Of a DNA stretch of 64,000 nucleotides, positions 15,970-23,733 are shown piece by piece. The stretch is from DASXKD01 sp963762735. GTDB taxonomy: Bacteria > Actinomycetota > Actinomycetes > Streptosporangiales > Streptosporangiaceae. The notes beneath the pieces were generated by a model, which saw only the letters and a program-made list of their open reading frames with translations, was not told the origin of the DNA and ran no database searches. The stretch spans positions 62,001-126,000 of the forward strand of contig CAVXMG010000049.1 in NCBI GenBank assembly GCA_963762735.1, given 5' to 3'. The translations under genes and the position numbers were made by a program. Within the stretch, counting starts at the first letter, position 1. Each line of letters starts with the position of its first letter.

Positions 15970-16822
15970 CTACTCCATCTGTAGTGCGAGTTGTCTGAGA
16001 TAGAGCGTCGTGTCATCAGGCTCTAGGGCGCCATCGACAGCTCGATCGAAGGATTGGCTGTACATGGTCACATGCTCCGTGCCGGTCACCTCCTGAATGC
16101 CGATGTCGGTCTCGGTGTAGGCGATGGATGGCTCGCCATCCGGGGAAGTCGAAGATGTTGATCGGCGACATCAGGCCGCGGGGCGGCCCGTCGGCGAAGC
16201 GCTGGATGCGCAGGTCCACGTTGGGGCGCTGGCCGATCTTGATCAGGTGCTGGATCTGATCCTGCCGGTCGGCCCTGGTCCCCCACTGGTAGAGCAGCGA
16301 GGCCTCGGTGACGATGGCGATCAGCTCGGGGGCGTTCCCGTTCGTGCGGTCGAGGATCTCCTGCCGCCGCAGCCGGGTCGCCAGAGCCTCCCGCCGCCAG
16401 GCCGGCGGCCTGGGCCCGATCTTCATGAAAGCCTCGCCGTATTCCTGCGTCTGCAGCAGGCCGGGCAGCACCAGCGGGATGAACACGCGAATTCTGCTGG
16501 CGTCGTTCTCGAACCCGGGAAACTCATTCTCGAAGATCTCGGCGCAATCACGCCACCACGGGCGGGCGCGGGAGCGGATCGCAAGATCCTCGATCTCGTC
16601 CCGCTCCGCGGGGTCGACACCGTAAACACGGAGCAAGTCTCTGATGTCGCTCATCTCGGGACGTTTCCACTGATTAGCCTCGAACCGGCCGACCTTGCCC
16701 CGTCCCCAGTTGAGCATGTCACAGACATGGTTCGCGGTGTACCCGCTCTTCACCCGCAGTTGCAGGAGCTGCCGTGACAGGCGGCGTTTCGCCACCGTAG
16801 CGCCGTAGGCATCGTCGCTCAT
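15970..16822 (-). CDS. XRE-family regulator with DUF5753 domain (WhiJ-like), one apparent frameshift
   Basis: The protein starts MSDDAYGATVAKRRLSRQLL, preceded by AAGGAGG at ideal spacing. Residues 15-75 form the helix-turn-helix (YTANHVCDMLNWGRGKVGRF), then a DUF5753 domain (VFIPLVLPGLLQTQEYGEAF, INIFDFPG). Near 16130 the frame breaks: the as-read end is Arg/His-rich, whereas the next frame gives DGEPSIAYTETDIGIQ, HVTMYSQSFDRAVDGAL and LYLRQLALQME with a stop at 15970-15972, the normal family end. A one-base deletion is likely. It should bind DNA, possibly the shared palindrome upstream, with the DUF397 partner modulating it. Confidence 0.87.
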
Positions 16823-16855
16823 CGGAGGTCGCCTCCTTGACAGGGGGTCGCGCTC

Positions 16856-16885
16856 AGTATACAGCTACCTAAGTTGTGAATCACA
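16856..16885 (-). promoter_or_regulatory. Promoter with overlapping palindrome upstream of the XRE gene
   Basis: On the minus strand, TATACT (16856-16861) is a good -10 element about 35 bp before the XRE start. TGTGAATCACA (16875-16885) lies where the -35 region would be. A regulator bound there would block the promoter, so autorepression is a natural guess. The palindrome is seen; the promoter is inferred. Confidence 0.45.
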
Positions 16886-16955
16886 GAAGTTAATTTCTCG
16901 CATGGTACCGGTCCGGATCCGCGATCCGGGCCGCAAGCGGCACTCCACTGCCTTC

Positions 16956-17219
16956 CTACTCCAGCGCATCCAGGGACGCACCATCATCGAATTCGCCGTT
17001 TCTCACACCGTCGAGAAAGCACTCCCATTCGTGCCGGTCGTAGACCAGAATCCGCCCGGACGGGTCGCCGGCGACACGCATCAGCACCCAGTCCACGCCG
17101 GGCCGCCCGGGCCCGGTGACCATGGCCACCTCGATCGTGCCGTCGCCCGCTCCGGACCGCTGCCAGTGCTGGGCGGCGGCGTCGATGCCCAGTTCCTCTA
17201 CCGTGGGCTTGGCGGTCAC
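16956..17219 (-). CDS. DUF397-like small protein
   Basis: An 87-residue protein from GTG 17219. GVDWVLMRVAGDPSGRILVY and DRHEWECFLDGVRNGEFDDG match the C-terminal half of DUF397 proteins, in which a strand-rich core is followed by an EW-x-x-F-x-x-GV-x-x-GEFD end. It is upstream of the XRE gene and downstream of the PF04672 methyltransferase, all on the minus strand, as in many WhiJ-like clusters with more than one DUF397 member. Confidence 0.72.
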   Translation of the reverse strand: MTAKPTVEELGIDAAAQHWQRSGAGDGTIEVAMVTGPGRPGVDWVLMRVAGDPSGRILVYDRHEWECFLDGVRNGEFDDGASLDALE

Positions 17220-17269
17220 GGCACCTCCCGGTCAGTTCTTGCCCGGGCATCCGGCCCGGCCTTGTCGGG

Positions 17270-18127
17270 TCACCGGCACTTCGCCACCCCGCAGTACAGC
17301 ACCCGCGACCCGTCGCTGTCGGCCGACGCCGGATCCACCGCTCCCCACTGCCCGACGAACGTGAGGCCATCGGTGGCCCCGCGATAGGGCGCCACCATCT
17401 CCATGCCCGTGAAGAACCGTTCCACCTCGGCCCGCGAGCGCAAGGTCAGTTGCTCGGTGGCATTCGCAAAGGTCTCCACCATGGCATGCACCGCCAGCGG
17501 CGGGAGCCCGTCCGAGGTGGCGTGCGAGAGCGCGAGGTAGCTTCCCGGTGCCAGCGCGGCCACATAACGCGCCAGCAGGCCCCACGGATCGCTGTCGTCG
17601 GACACGAAGGGCAGCACCGCGGTCATTAACAACCCGGCGGGCTCGGTGAAGTCGATCATCGAGCGAACCGCGGGGTGGCCGAGCAGGGCGTCCGGATCCC
17701 GCAGGTCGGCGGTGATGAGCGTGACGTTCGGCACGCCAGCCAGCAGCGCCGCGAACTGGGCCGCGACCATCGGGTCGATGTCGGCGTACACGACCCGCGC
17801 GGCCGGATCGATCCGCTGTACCACCTGATGGGTGTTGCCGACGCTGGGCAGGCCGGACCCGATGTCGATGAACTGCCGCAGGCCGGCCTCGGCGGCCAGC
17901 CACGTGGCCGCTCGCTGATGGAACCCGCGGTTCGCCCAGGCCGCGTCGCTGAGCGCGGGCAGGCTCTGGCGCAGTGCCTCCGCGGCCTTCCGGTCCGCCT
18001 CGAAGTTGTTGTGGCCGCCCAGGCAGTAGTCGTAAAGACGGGCCGGGCTCGGCTTGGCCGGATCCACGCCAGGGGGTACCGGCGGATCGGGGACCGCCCC
18101 GCGGGGAAGGTGCGGTGCCTCCATCAT
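17270..18127 (-). CDS. SAM-dependent methyltransferase, PF04672 (DUF574) family
   Basis: A 285-residue protein. PARLYDYCLGGHNNFEADR near residue 29 is the family opening. FIDIGSGLPSVGNTHQVVQ holds the SAM-binding loop, followed by VVYADIDPMVAAQF, LITADLRDP and ALSHATSDG. The family is very abundant in filamentous actinobacteria, where it often lies next to XRE/DUF397 genes; no substrate is established. Here it is the most upstream gene of the minus-strand island. The start ATG has a second ATG next to it (MMEAP). Confidence 0.9.
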   Translation of the reverse strand: MMEAPHLPRGAVPDPPVPPGVDPAKPSPARLYDYCLGGHNNFEADRKAAEALRQSLPALSDAAWANRGFHQRAATWLAAEAGLRQFIDIGSGLPSVGNTHQVVQRIDPAARVVYADIDPMVAAQFAALLAGVPNVTLITADLRDPDALLGHPAVRSMIDFTEPAGLLMTAVLPFVSDDSDPWGLLARYVAALAPGSYLALSHATSDGLPPLAVHAMVETFANATEQLTLRSRAEVERFFTGMEMVAPYRGATDGLTFVGQWGAVDPASADSDGSRVLYCGVAKCR

Positions 18128-18152
18128 GGAGTCTCCGTTCTACGCTCAGTCC

Positions 18153-18806
18153 TCAGTCTGACACGCTCCGTATGCTTACGCCACGGCAAAAGCAACCCAC
18201 GAGGTGGTCGTCCACCACGCCACAGGCCTGCAGGGCGGCGTAGACGGTGACAGGGCCGACGAAGGAGAACCCCAGTTTCCGCAGCTCACGGGCGCACGCC
18301 CGAGAGGCAGGCGTCTGGGCGGGCACATCCGCCAGGGTGACGGGGGGCACCTGCGGCGCCTCCGCGTACCGCCATACCAGGGCGGCGAGGCCGCCCGGCA
18401 CCGCCAGGGCGGCTCGCGCGTTGCCGAGCACCGCGCGGATCTTCGCCCGGTTGCGCACGATTCCCGCGTCGGCCAGCAGGCGCGCCTCGTCCGCCGGGCC
18501 GAACCCCGCAACGGTCTGCGGGTCGAACCCGCCGAACGCGGCACGGAAGTTCTCCCGCTTGCGCAGGATCGTGAGCCAGGAGAGCCCGGACTGGAAAGCC
18601 TCGAGGGACAGGCGCTCGAAGATGCCCGCGTCGCTGTGCACCGGCTGGCCCCACTCCTGGTCGTGGTAGGCGCGGTAGTCAGCGGTCCCCAGTGCCCAGG
18701 GGCAGCGCAGCAGGCCGTCGGGCCCGGGTGCGGCCGCGCCTGGTACGGTCGCCTGCGGCATCGCCGGGTGCGGCCGCGTCGGGTGCGGCATCGCCTGGTG
18801 CCGCAT
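18153..18806 (-). CDS. tag: DNA-3-methyladenine glycosylase I (Tag)
   Basis: The enzyme starts in earnest at LLRCPWALGTADYRAYHDQE, with the zinc-binding Cys and His near the N-terminus and their partners in VVDDHLVGCFC at the C-terminus. FERLSLEAFQSGLSWLTILR and FDPQTVAGFG are typical of Tag. It removes 3-methyladenine from DNA. The first 25 residues (MRHQAMPHPTRPHPAMP) look out of frame; a GTG at 18834 that overlaps the upstream stop opens VSEPPVATGDAAPGDAAP, a more natural leader, which would need a one-base shift near 18750. The core is secure, the N-terminus is not. Confidence 0.87.
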   Translation of the reverse strand: MRHQAMPHPTRPHPAMPQATVPGAAAPGPDGLLRCPWALGTADYRAYHDQEWGQPVHSDAGIFERLSLEAFQSGLSWLTILRKRENFRAAFGGFDPQTVAGFGPADEARLLADAGIVRNRAKIRAVLGNARAALAVPGGLAALVWRYAEAPQVPPVTLADVPAQTPASRACARELRKLGFSFVGPVTVYAALQACGVVDDHLVGCFCRGVSIRSVSD

Positions 18807-18830
18807 CGCCCGTCGCGACCGGCGGTTCGC

Positions 18831-19133
18831 TCACTGCTGCGGCTCCCACCGGGTCCGCAACTCGTCGATTTCCCGGCGCAGCGTGGCGATCTCCACGTCA
18901 CGCGCCGTGACCGACCGGGCGATCACGCCGAGGGCCTCCTCGGTCGCGGACACGTTGTAACCCCACAGGGCCAGCGGCGGGCGCAGCAGGGCCACGTCGG
19001 CCGCGGTCAGTTCGTCCTGCCGCGGCGGCGCGAAGTCGCTGGGGAACGCGGCCATCTCCCCGGCCCGCCCGAGGGCAGCCAGCACCACACAGGCAAGGAC
19101 CGCCGCGGCCGCGAGTACAAGAATCACCGGCAC
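18831..19133 (-). CDS. Small membrane protein with DivIVA-like coiled segment
   Basis: A 100-residue protein from GTG 19133. Residues 1-23 are one membrane helix (VPVILVLAAAAVLACVVLAA). After FPSDFAPPRQDELTAADVAL a helix-forming, charged end (VTARDVEIATLRREIDELRT) suggests a short coiled coil. The equivalent gene next to tag in M. tuberculosis (Rv1209) is annotated as DivIVA-domain. Its stop overlaps a possible tag start, so the two are likely an operon. Role in growth or cell shape is only a guess. An upstream ATG at 19205 would overlap the divergent gene. Confidence 0.6.
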   Translation of the reverse strand: MPVILVLAAAAVLACVVLAALGRAGEMAAFPSDFAPPRQDELTAADVALLRPPLALWGYNVSATEEALGVIARSVTARDVEIATLRREIDELRTRWEPQQ

Positions 19134-19159
19134 AGTAAGAATCGTGCCATGCTCGGCGG

Positions 19160-19552
19160 ATGACAGGGCACAGACCGCCCCGGCCAGCGCCGCCCGGGGC
19201 AGCACGGGTCCCCGCAGTCCTGGTCGCCGTCGCCGGCTCGGCAGCCGAAGCGGATCGCGCTATCGCCGCCGGCGCGGACATGATCGACGGCAGCGGTCTG
19301 CCCGACCGGGACGTGGCGGCGCTGCGCGCCCGCCATCCGGGCCTGCGACTGTGGCACGGCTCGCCCGCCGCGGCAGAAACCGACCAGGCCGGGACCCCGG
19401 CGGCCGTGGTCGCCACCGCGGCGGTGCTTGCCTGGCTCGGGACTCCGGCCATCAGGACCAGGCACGTCCTGGCGGTCCGCCGGGCCATCGACATGACCTG
19501 CTCGGTCGCGGGCACGCGGCTACCCGCGCTCACCACCAGAGGGCTGGCTTGA
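19160..19552 (+). CDS. Reduced dihydropteroate synthase-like protein
   Basis: A 130-residue protein, about half the length of a true FolP. AVAGSAAEADRAIAAGADMI-DG resembles the strand-helix around the AGAD-x-(I/V)D motif of dihydropteroate synthase, and TPAIRTRHVLAVRRAIDMT its last helix. The pterin-site motifs of the N-terminal half (NVTPDSFSDGG and the like) are absent, so folate synthesis activity is unlikely. The position next to a DivIVA-like gene and tag matches M. tuberculosis folP2 (Rv1207), which supports a shrunken FolP2 relic or a new small role. It converges on the LOG gene with a 33-bp overlap. Confidence 0.5.
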   Translation: MTGHRPPRPAPPGAARVPAVLVAVAGSAAEADRAIAAGADMIDGSGLPDRDVAALRARHPGLRLWHGSPAAAETDQAGTPAAVVATAAVLAWLGTPAIRTRHVLAVRRAIDMTCSVAGTRLPALTTRGLA

Positions 19553-20350
19553 GGGCTGGCTTGACCCCGCGGGCCAGCCTGGCTCGGACAGATCGCCACC
19601 TGGCCCGTTTCCGTGCGCGGCGTGGATGATCCGCACCACCTCGTCCGGATCGTCGGCGATGCTCAGCAGGTCCAGGTCCCCCGGTGAGACCTTTCCCTCG
19701 CCGGACACCACGTCCCGCAGCCACGCCAGCAGGCCGGACCAGTAAGAGCCGCCGACCAGCACGATGGGGAACCTGGTGATCTTGCCGGTCTGCACCAGCG
19801 TGACCGCCTCGAACAGCTCGTCCAGCGTGCCGAAGCCGCCCGGCAGCACCACGAAAGCCTGCGAGTACTTGACGAACATGGTCTTGCGGACGAAGAAGTA
19901 CCTGAACTCAAGGCCGATGTCGACGAACTCGTTCAGGCCCTGTTCCTGCGGCAACTCGATGCCCAGGCCGACGGAGATCCCGCGCGCGCTCGCCGCGCCC
20001 TTGTTGGCCGCCTCCATGATGCCGGGCCCGCCGCCGGTGATCACCGCGTACCCGGCCCTGGCCAGCGCCGCGGTGATCTGGGTGGTGAGCTCGTACTGCG
20101 CGGAGCCGGGCCGGGCACGGGAGGAGCCGAACACCGACACCGCCTTGCCCATCTCGGCGAGCAGCCCGAACCCTTCCACGAACTCGGCCTGAATCCGCAG
20201 CACCCGCCAGGGATCGGTATGCACCCAGTCGCTGGGCCCGCGGCGGTCGAGCAGGCGCTGGTCGGTGGTGGTCTGCGGGATCGCCCGGCCGCGCAGCATC
20301 GCGGGCCCCTGGCGGCGCGTCCTGCGGCGTGACTCGGGTTCCATGCTCAT
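19520..20350 (-). CDS. LOG family protein (TIGR00730), cytokinin riboside 5'-monophosphate phosphoribohydrolase type
   Basis: A 276-residue protein with VSVFGSSRARPG, AVITGGGPGIMEAANKGA and VVLPGGFGTLDELFEAVTLV, the nucleotide-binding Rossmann and PGGxGTxxE catalytic motifs of the LOG family. Members cleave nucleoside 5'-monophosphates to base and ribose phosphate. The N-terminal 45 residues (Arg-rich, then WVHTDPWRVLRI) and a Ser/Gly-rich tail are extra. It lies directly downstream of dapD on the same strand with a 12-bp gap, as Rv1205 lies near dapD (Rv1201c) in M. tuberculosis. Confidence 0.88.
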   Translation of the reverse strand: MSMEPESRRRTRRQGPAMLRGRAIPQTTTDQRLLDRRGPSDWVHTDPWRVLRIQAEFVEGFGLLAEMGKAVSVFGSSRARPGSAQYELTTQITAALARAGYAVITGGGPGIMEAANKGAASARGISVGLGIELPQEQGLNEFVDIGLEFRYFFVRKTMFVKYSQAFVVLPGGFGTLDELFEAVTLVQTGKITRFPIVLVGGSYWSGLLAWLRDVVSGEGKVSPGDLDLLSIADDPDEVVRIIHAAHGNGPGGDLSEPGWPAGSSQPSSQPSGGERG

Positions 20351-20362
20351 GATCTTGCCATC

Positions 20363-21208
20363 TCAGCCGCTCACCCCGTGGTCGCGGAGGATCTCGTTCA
20401 GGGCCAGCCGGTCGTGCCCGGATCCCTCGGGGAGGCGCTTGAGCACCAGCACGCACTGCATCCCGAACTCGCCGCCAGGGAACGAGCGCGACCTGGTGCC
20501 GTTCACACAGACCGACCAGGCCGGCGCCTCCCCCCGGGGCAGCTCCTGGCCGGTCGAGGTGTCGATGACGTGGGTGGTCGCGGTCAGGATGGTGCCCGCG
20601 CCGAGCTTGGCGCCGGTCCGGACCCTGGCCCCCTCCACCACCATGGAGCGCGAGCCGATGAACGCGTCATCCTCGACCACCACGGGCACCGCGCTCGGGG
20701 GCTCAAGCACACCGCCGATGCCTGCCCCGCCGGAGAGGTGCACGTTCCTGCCGATCTGGGCGCAGGAACCGACGGTGGCCCAGGTGTCCACCATGGTGCC
20801 GGTATCCACGTAGGCGCCGATGTTGACGAACGAGGGCATGAGCACCACGCCGGGCGCGAGGTAGCAGCCCCAGCGGGCTATCGCGCCCGGCACCACGCGC
20901 ACCCCGTCGAAGCGGCTCTTCAGCGGCACCCGGTCGTGGTACCGGAAGTCCCCGGCATGCGTCTGCTCCATGGGCAGCAGCCGGAAGGCCAGCAGGATGG
21001 CGCGCTTGGCCCGCTCGTCCACGACGATCTCGCCGGTGACCGGCTCTGGCCAGGCGACTCTGGCCTCCCCCGCATCGAGGGCATCCACCGCGGCGGTCAC
21101 GATCGCGCGCGCGCCGGTGTCGTCGCTGCTCACCTCGGCCCGCCGCGCCCACAGTTCGTCAAGGCGCGGGTCCAGCTTGGAATCTGTCACCTGGAGAGCG
21201 TATTTCAC
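20363..21208 (-). CDS. dapD: Tetrahydrodipicolinate N-succinyltransferase DapD
   Basis: A 281-residue protein. Its centre is a left-handed beta helix of hexapeptide repeats (VVPGAIARWGCYLAPGVVLM, VNIGAYVDTGTMVDTWATVG, IGRNVHLSGGAGIGGVLEP, VEDDAFIGSRSMVVEGARV) typical of DapD; the VDTWATVG and LSGGAGIGGV stretches line the active site. It transfers succinyl from succinyl-CoA to tetrahydrodipicolinate in the diaminopimelate/lysine pathway that feeds the cell wall. dapC of the same pathway is 1.3 kb away on the other strand. Confidence 0.93.
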   Translation of the reverse strand: MKYALQVTDSKLDPRLDELWARRAEVSSDDTGARAIVTAAVDALDAGEARVAWPEPVTGEIVVDERAKRAILLAFRLLPMEQTHAGDFRYHDRVPLKSRFDGVRVVPGAIARWGCYLAPGVVLMPSFVNIGAYVDTGTMVDTWATVGSCAQIGRNVHLSGGAGIGGVLEPPSAVPVVVEDDAFIGSRSMVVEGARVRTGAKLGAGTILTATTHVIDTSTGQELPRGEAPAWSVCVNGTRSRSFPGGEFGMQCVLVLKRLPEGSGHDRLALNEILRDHGVSG

Positions 21209-21226
21209 CGGGTACCTTCAGGTGGT

Positions 21227-22069
21227 GTGCCGAGGAAACGCCGGATGGGCCGGTTGACGCTGGTTCTCCTCCTTGCCGTGGTGGCCTTGGGGGCCGGCGT
21301 GTACGTCGCGTTCCGGCACGTGCCGACCATCCTCGGGGAGACCGGCTGCACCGCGGGCACCGGGCACGCGGCGGTCGCGCTGGATTCCCAGCAGGCACAG
21401 ATCGCGGCGACCATCGCCGGGGTGGCACATCGCCGCGGGATGCCGCCCCGCGCGCTCACCGTGGCCTACGCGACCGCCATGCAAGAGACCCACCTGCACG
21501 ATCCGAACTACGGGGACCTGGACTCGGTCGGCGTGTTCCAGCAGCGGCCCTCGGAAGGGTGGGGGCCGGCCAGCAAGCTCATCAACCCCATCTACGCCAG
21601 TACCAGGTTCTTCCGTGCCCTGGCGCAGGTGCCCGGCTACCGGCAGATGCCCGTATACAAGGCGGCCCAGGCGGTGCAGCACAGCGCGGACGGCTACGCC
21701 TATGAGCAGTACCAGGGGCTGGCGACGCAGCTGACCACGGCCTTCACCGGAGCGCCGCGCGCGGTCTGGTGCTGGCCGGCCGGGCACACCGGCAAGGCAC
21801 AGCTCACCCCGGCCCGCCGGGCGATCGTCAATGTGTTCGGGCCGCTGCCCGCCAGCCGGTCCGGCACCGTCGGCGACGCACCATCGCTGCTGGTCAAGGC
21901 CCCGCAGGCCAGCCTGGGCTGGTCCGTCGCCGCCTGGCTGGTGACCCATGCAGGGAAGTACCGGCTGCACGACGTGCGCTATGCCGGGTTCCGCTGGCCG
22001 GCGCCGACCGGCCATACCGGGTGGGTGAAGGACGCAGGTGCTCCCGCCGGGTCGGTCTCCGCTAGCTGA
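21227..22069 (+). CDS. Membrane-anchored lysozyme/transglycosylase-like protein
   Basis: A 280-residue protein from GTG 21227 (ATG 21245 is equally possible). RRMGRLTLVLLLAVVALGAG is an uncleaved signal/anchor. Residues 70-175 contain ALTVAYATAMQETHLHDPNY, GDLDSVGVFQQRPSEGWG and FFRALAQVPGYRQMPV. The pattern 'E-x2 ... S-x-G-x-FQ' is that of lysozyme-fold muramidases and transglycosylases. A small C-terminal domain (residues ~215-275) is of unknown type. It is probably extracytoplasmic and acts on or binds peptidoglycan; activity is inferred. Divergent from dapD. Confidence 0.65.
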   Translation: MPRKRRMGRLTLVLLLAVVALGAGVYVAFRHVPTILGETGCTAGTGHAAVALDSQQAQIAATIAGVAHRRGMPPRALTVAYATAMQETHLHDPNYGDLDSVGVFQQRPSEGWGPASKLINPIYASTRFFRALAQVPGYRQMPVYKAAQAVQHSADGYAYEQYQGLATQLTTAFTGAPRAVWCWPAGHTGKAQLTPARRAIVNVFGPLPASRSGTVGDAPSLLVKAPQASLGWSVAAWLVTHAGKYRLHDVRYAGFRWPAPTGHTGWVKDAGAPAGSVSAS

Positions 22070-22201
22070 TAGCCTGCGGTCTCGCCGGGTCCCTTAGGGG
22101 ATAGCTGTCGTCCCAGCACCACCGCGCGGACACGCCGGCCCGCCGGAACGGCAATACTGGGAGCTACACCCAGGGGACATAGCCGGAAGAGGAGTTCCGA
22201 C

Positions 22202-22528
22202 GTGACCTACATCATCGCGCAGCCCTGCGTTGACCTGCTCGACAAGTCCTGCATCGAAGAATGCCCGGTGGACTGCATCTACGAGGGCGAGCGCATGCTC
22301 TACATCCACCCGGACGAGTGCGTCGACTGTGGCGCCTGCGAGCCGGTATGCCCTGTTGAAGCGATCTTCTACGAGGACGACGTCCCGGACCAGTGGAAGG
22401 ACTTCTACAAGGCCAACGTGGAGTTCTTTGAAGATCTCGGTTCCCCGGGCGGTGCCGCCAAGGTAGGCAAGATCAACAAGGACCACCCGGTCGTGGCGGC
22501 CCTTCCGCCCCAGGAGCAGGCAAGCTGA
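22202..22528 (+). CDS. fdxA: 7Fe ferredoxin (FdxA type)
   Basis: A 108-residue protein from GTG 22202 with a strong GAAGAGGAG upstream. The cysteines C-x7-C-x3-CP near the N-terminus (CVDLLDKSCIEECPVDC) hold a [3Fe-4S] cluster with one residue from the second motif, and CVDCGACEPVCP holds the [4Fe-4S] cluster. The long C-terminal part (DDVPDQWKDFYKANVEFF) is standard for this actinobacterial/Azotobacter group. It precedes and overlaps dapC, as fdxC (Rv1177) precedes dapC (Rv1178) in M. tuberculosis. Confidence 0.95.
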   Translation: MTYIIAQPCVDLLDKSCIEECPVDCIYEGERMLYIHPDECVDCGACEPVCPVEAIFYEDDVPDQWKDFYKANVEFFEDLGSPGGAAKVGKINKDHPVVAALPPQEQAS

Positions 22529-23634
22529 GGCCCGCAACCCGGCTGCCCGCCTTCCCCTGGGACCGGCTCGGGCCTTACCGGGAGAAGGCGGCAGCGCATC
22601 CGGGCGGGATCGTGGACCTGTCGATCGGGACCCCGGTCGACCCGGTCCCGCCCAGGGTGCGGGCAGCGCTCGCCGCGGCCGCGGACTCACCTGGTTATCC
22701 GCAGACGGCAGGTACCCCCCAGCTCCGCGAAGCGGCGGCCCGATGGCTGGCGCGCCGGCACGGGGTGTCCGTGGATCCCGGCGCGGTGCTGCCGGTCATC
22801 GGCACCAAGGAGATCATCGCGTCGCTGCCGGCCCTGCTCGGCTGCGGGACCGGCGACACGGTCGTGTACCCGGAACTGGCCTACCCCACCTATGAGATAG
22901 GGGCTCGCCTGGCAGGCGCCCGGGCGGTGGCGGCCGACGGGCTCGCGTCGCTCGGCCCGGAGCGGGTCCGGCTGGTCTGGGTGAACTCCCCGGCCAACCC
23001 GACCGGGCGGGTGCTGCCCGCCGCGCACCTGCGCAAGATGGCCGACTGGGCCAGAGAGCGGGACGCGGTGCTCGCGTCCGATGAGTGCTACCTCGACCTG
23101 GCCTGGGACGCCGAGCCGGTGTCGGTGCTGCACCCGGGGGTCAGCGGCGGATCGGCGCACGGACTGCTCGCGGTGTACTCGCTGTCCAAGCGCTCGAACC
23201 TGGCCGGCTACCGGGCCGGCTTCCTCACCGGCGATCCGGCACTGGTCGCGGAACTGCTCGAGGTCCGCCGCCACGCGGGCCTGATGATGCCCGCCCCGGT
23301 CCAGGCCGCCATGGTGGCCGCGCTCGACGACGACTCCGATGCCGACGAGCAGCGGGCACGTTACGCCGCCAGGCGCGTCCGGCTGCGGGCAGCCCTTGAG
23401 CAGGCCGGCTGGCTGATCGAGCACTCCGAGGCGGGCCTGTACCTGTGGGCCACCCGGCCCGGCGCGGACTGCTGGGCCTCGGTCGAAGCGCTGGCCAGCG
23501 CGGGCATCCTGGTGGCACCCGGCGAGTTCTACGGCCCGGCGGGCCGCAGCCACATCCGGGTGGCGCTGACCGCCACCGACGAGCGCGTCGACACCGCGGC
23601 AGGCCGGCTCGCCCGGCTTGGGCAGCCCGGGTAA
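22525..23634 (+). CDS. dapC: Succinyldiaminopimelate transaminase DapC, probable CTG start
   Basis: A fold-type I PLP aminotransferase: VWVNSPANPTGRVLP, SDECYLDLAW and VYSLSKRSNLAGYRAG, where the SLSK lysine binds PLP. Family members begin 'RLPxFPWDxLxPYxxxAxxHPxGIVDLSxGTPVDPVP'. Here that segment (RLPAFPWDRLGPYREKAAAH) is present in frame but no ATG/GTG/TTG precedes it; the only candidate is CTG 22525, 8 bp after AGGAG and overlapping the ferredoxin stop. A GTG at 22612 would remove 29 conserved residues. It aminates N-succinyl-2-amino-6-oxopimelate in lysine/DAP synthesis. Confidence 0.9.
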   Translation: MRPATRLPAFPWDRLGPYREKAAAHPGGIVDLSIGTPVDPVPPRVRAALAAAADSPGYPQTAGTPQLREAAARWLARRHGVSVDPGAVLPVIGTKEIIASLPALLGCGTGDTVVYPELAYPTYEIGARLAGARAVAADGLASLGPERVRLVWVNSPANPTGRVLPAAHLRKMADWARERDAVLASDECYLDLAWDAEPVSVLHPGVSGGSAHGLLAVYSLSKRSNLAGYRAGFLTGDPALVAELLEVRRHAGLMMPAPVQAAMVAALDDDSDADEQRARYAARRVRLRAALEQAGWLIEHSEAGLYLWATRPGADCWASVEALASAGILVAPGEFYGPAGRSHIRVALTATDERVDTAAGRLARLGQPG

Positions 23635-23733
23635 TAAATCAGTCAAATCCCCGCGTTTCCCTTGAATTGGGACGGCCCCGCTGACCGTGATGGAGGCACA
23701 GCCACGCGGATGCCGCCTTCCCGGAGGATTGCC

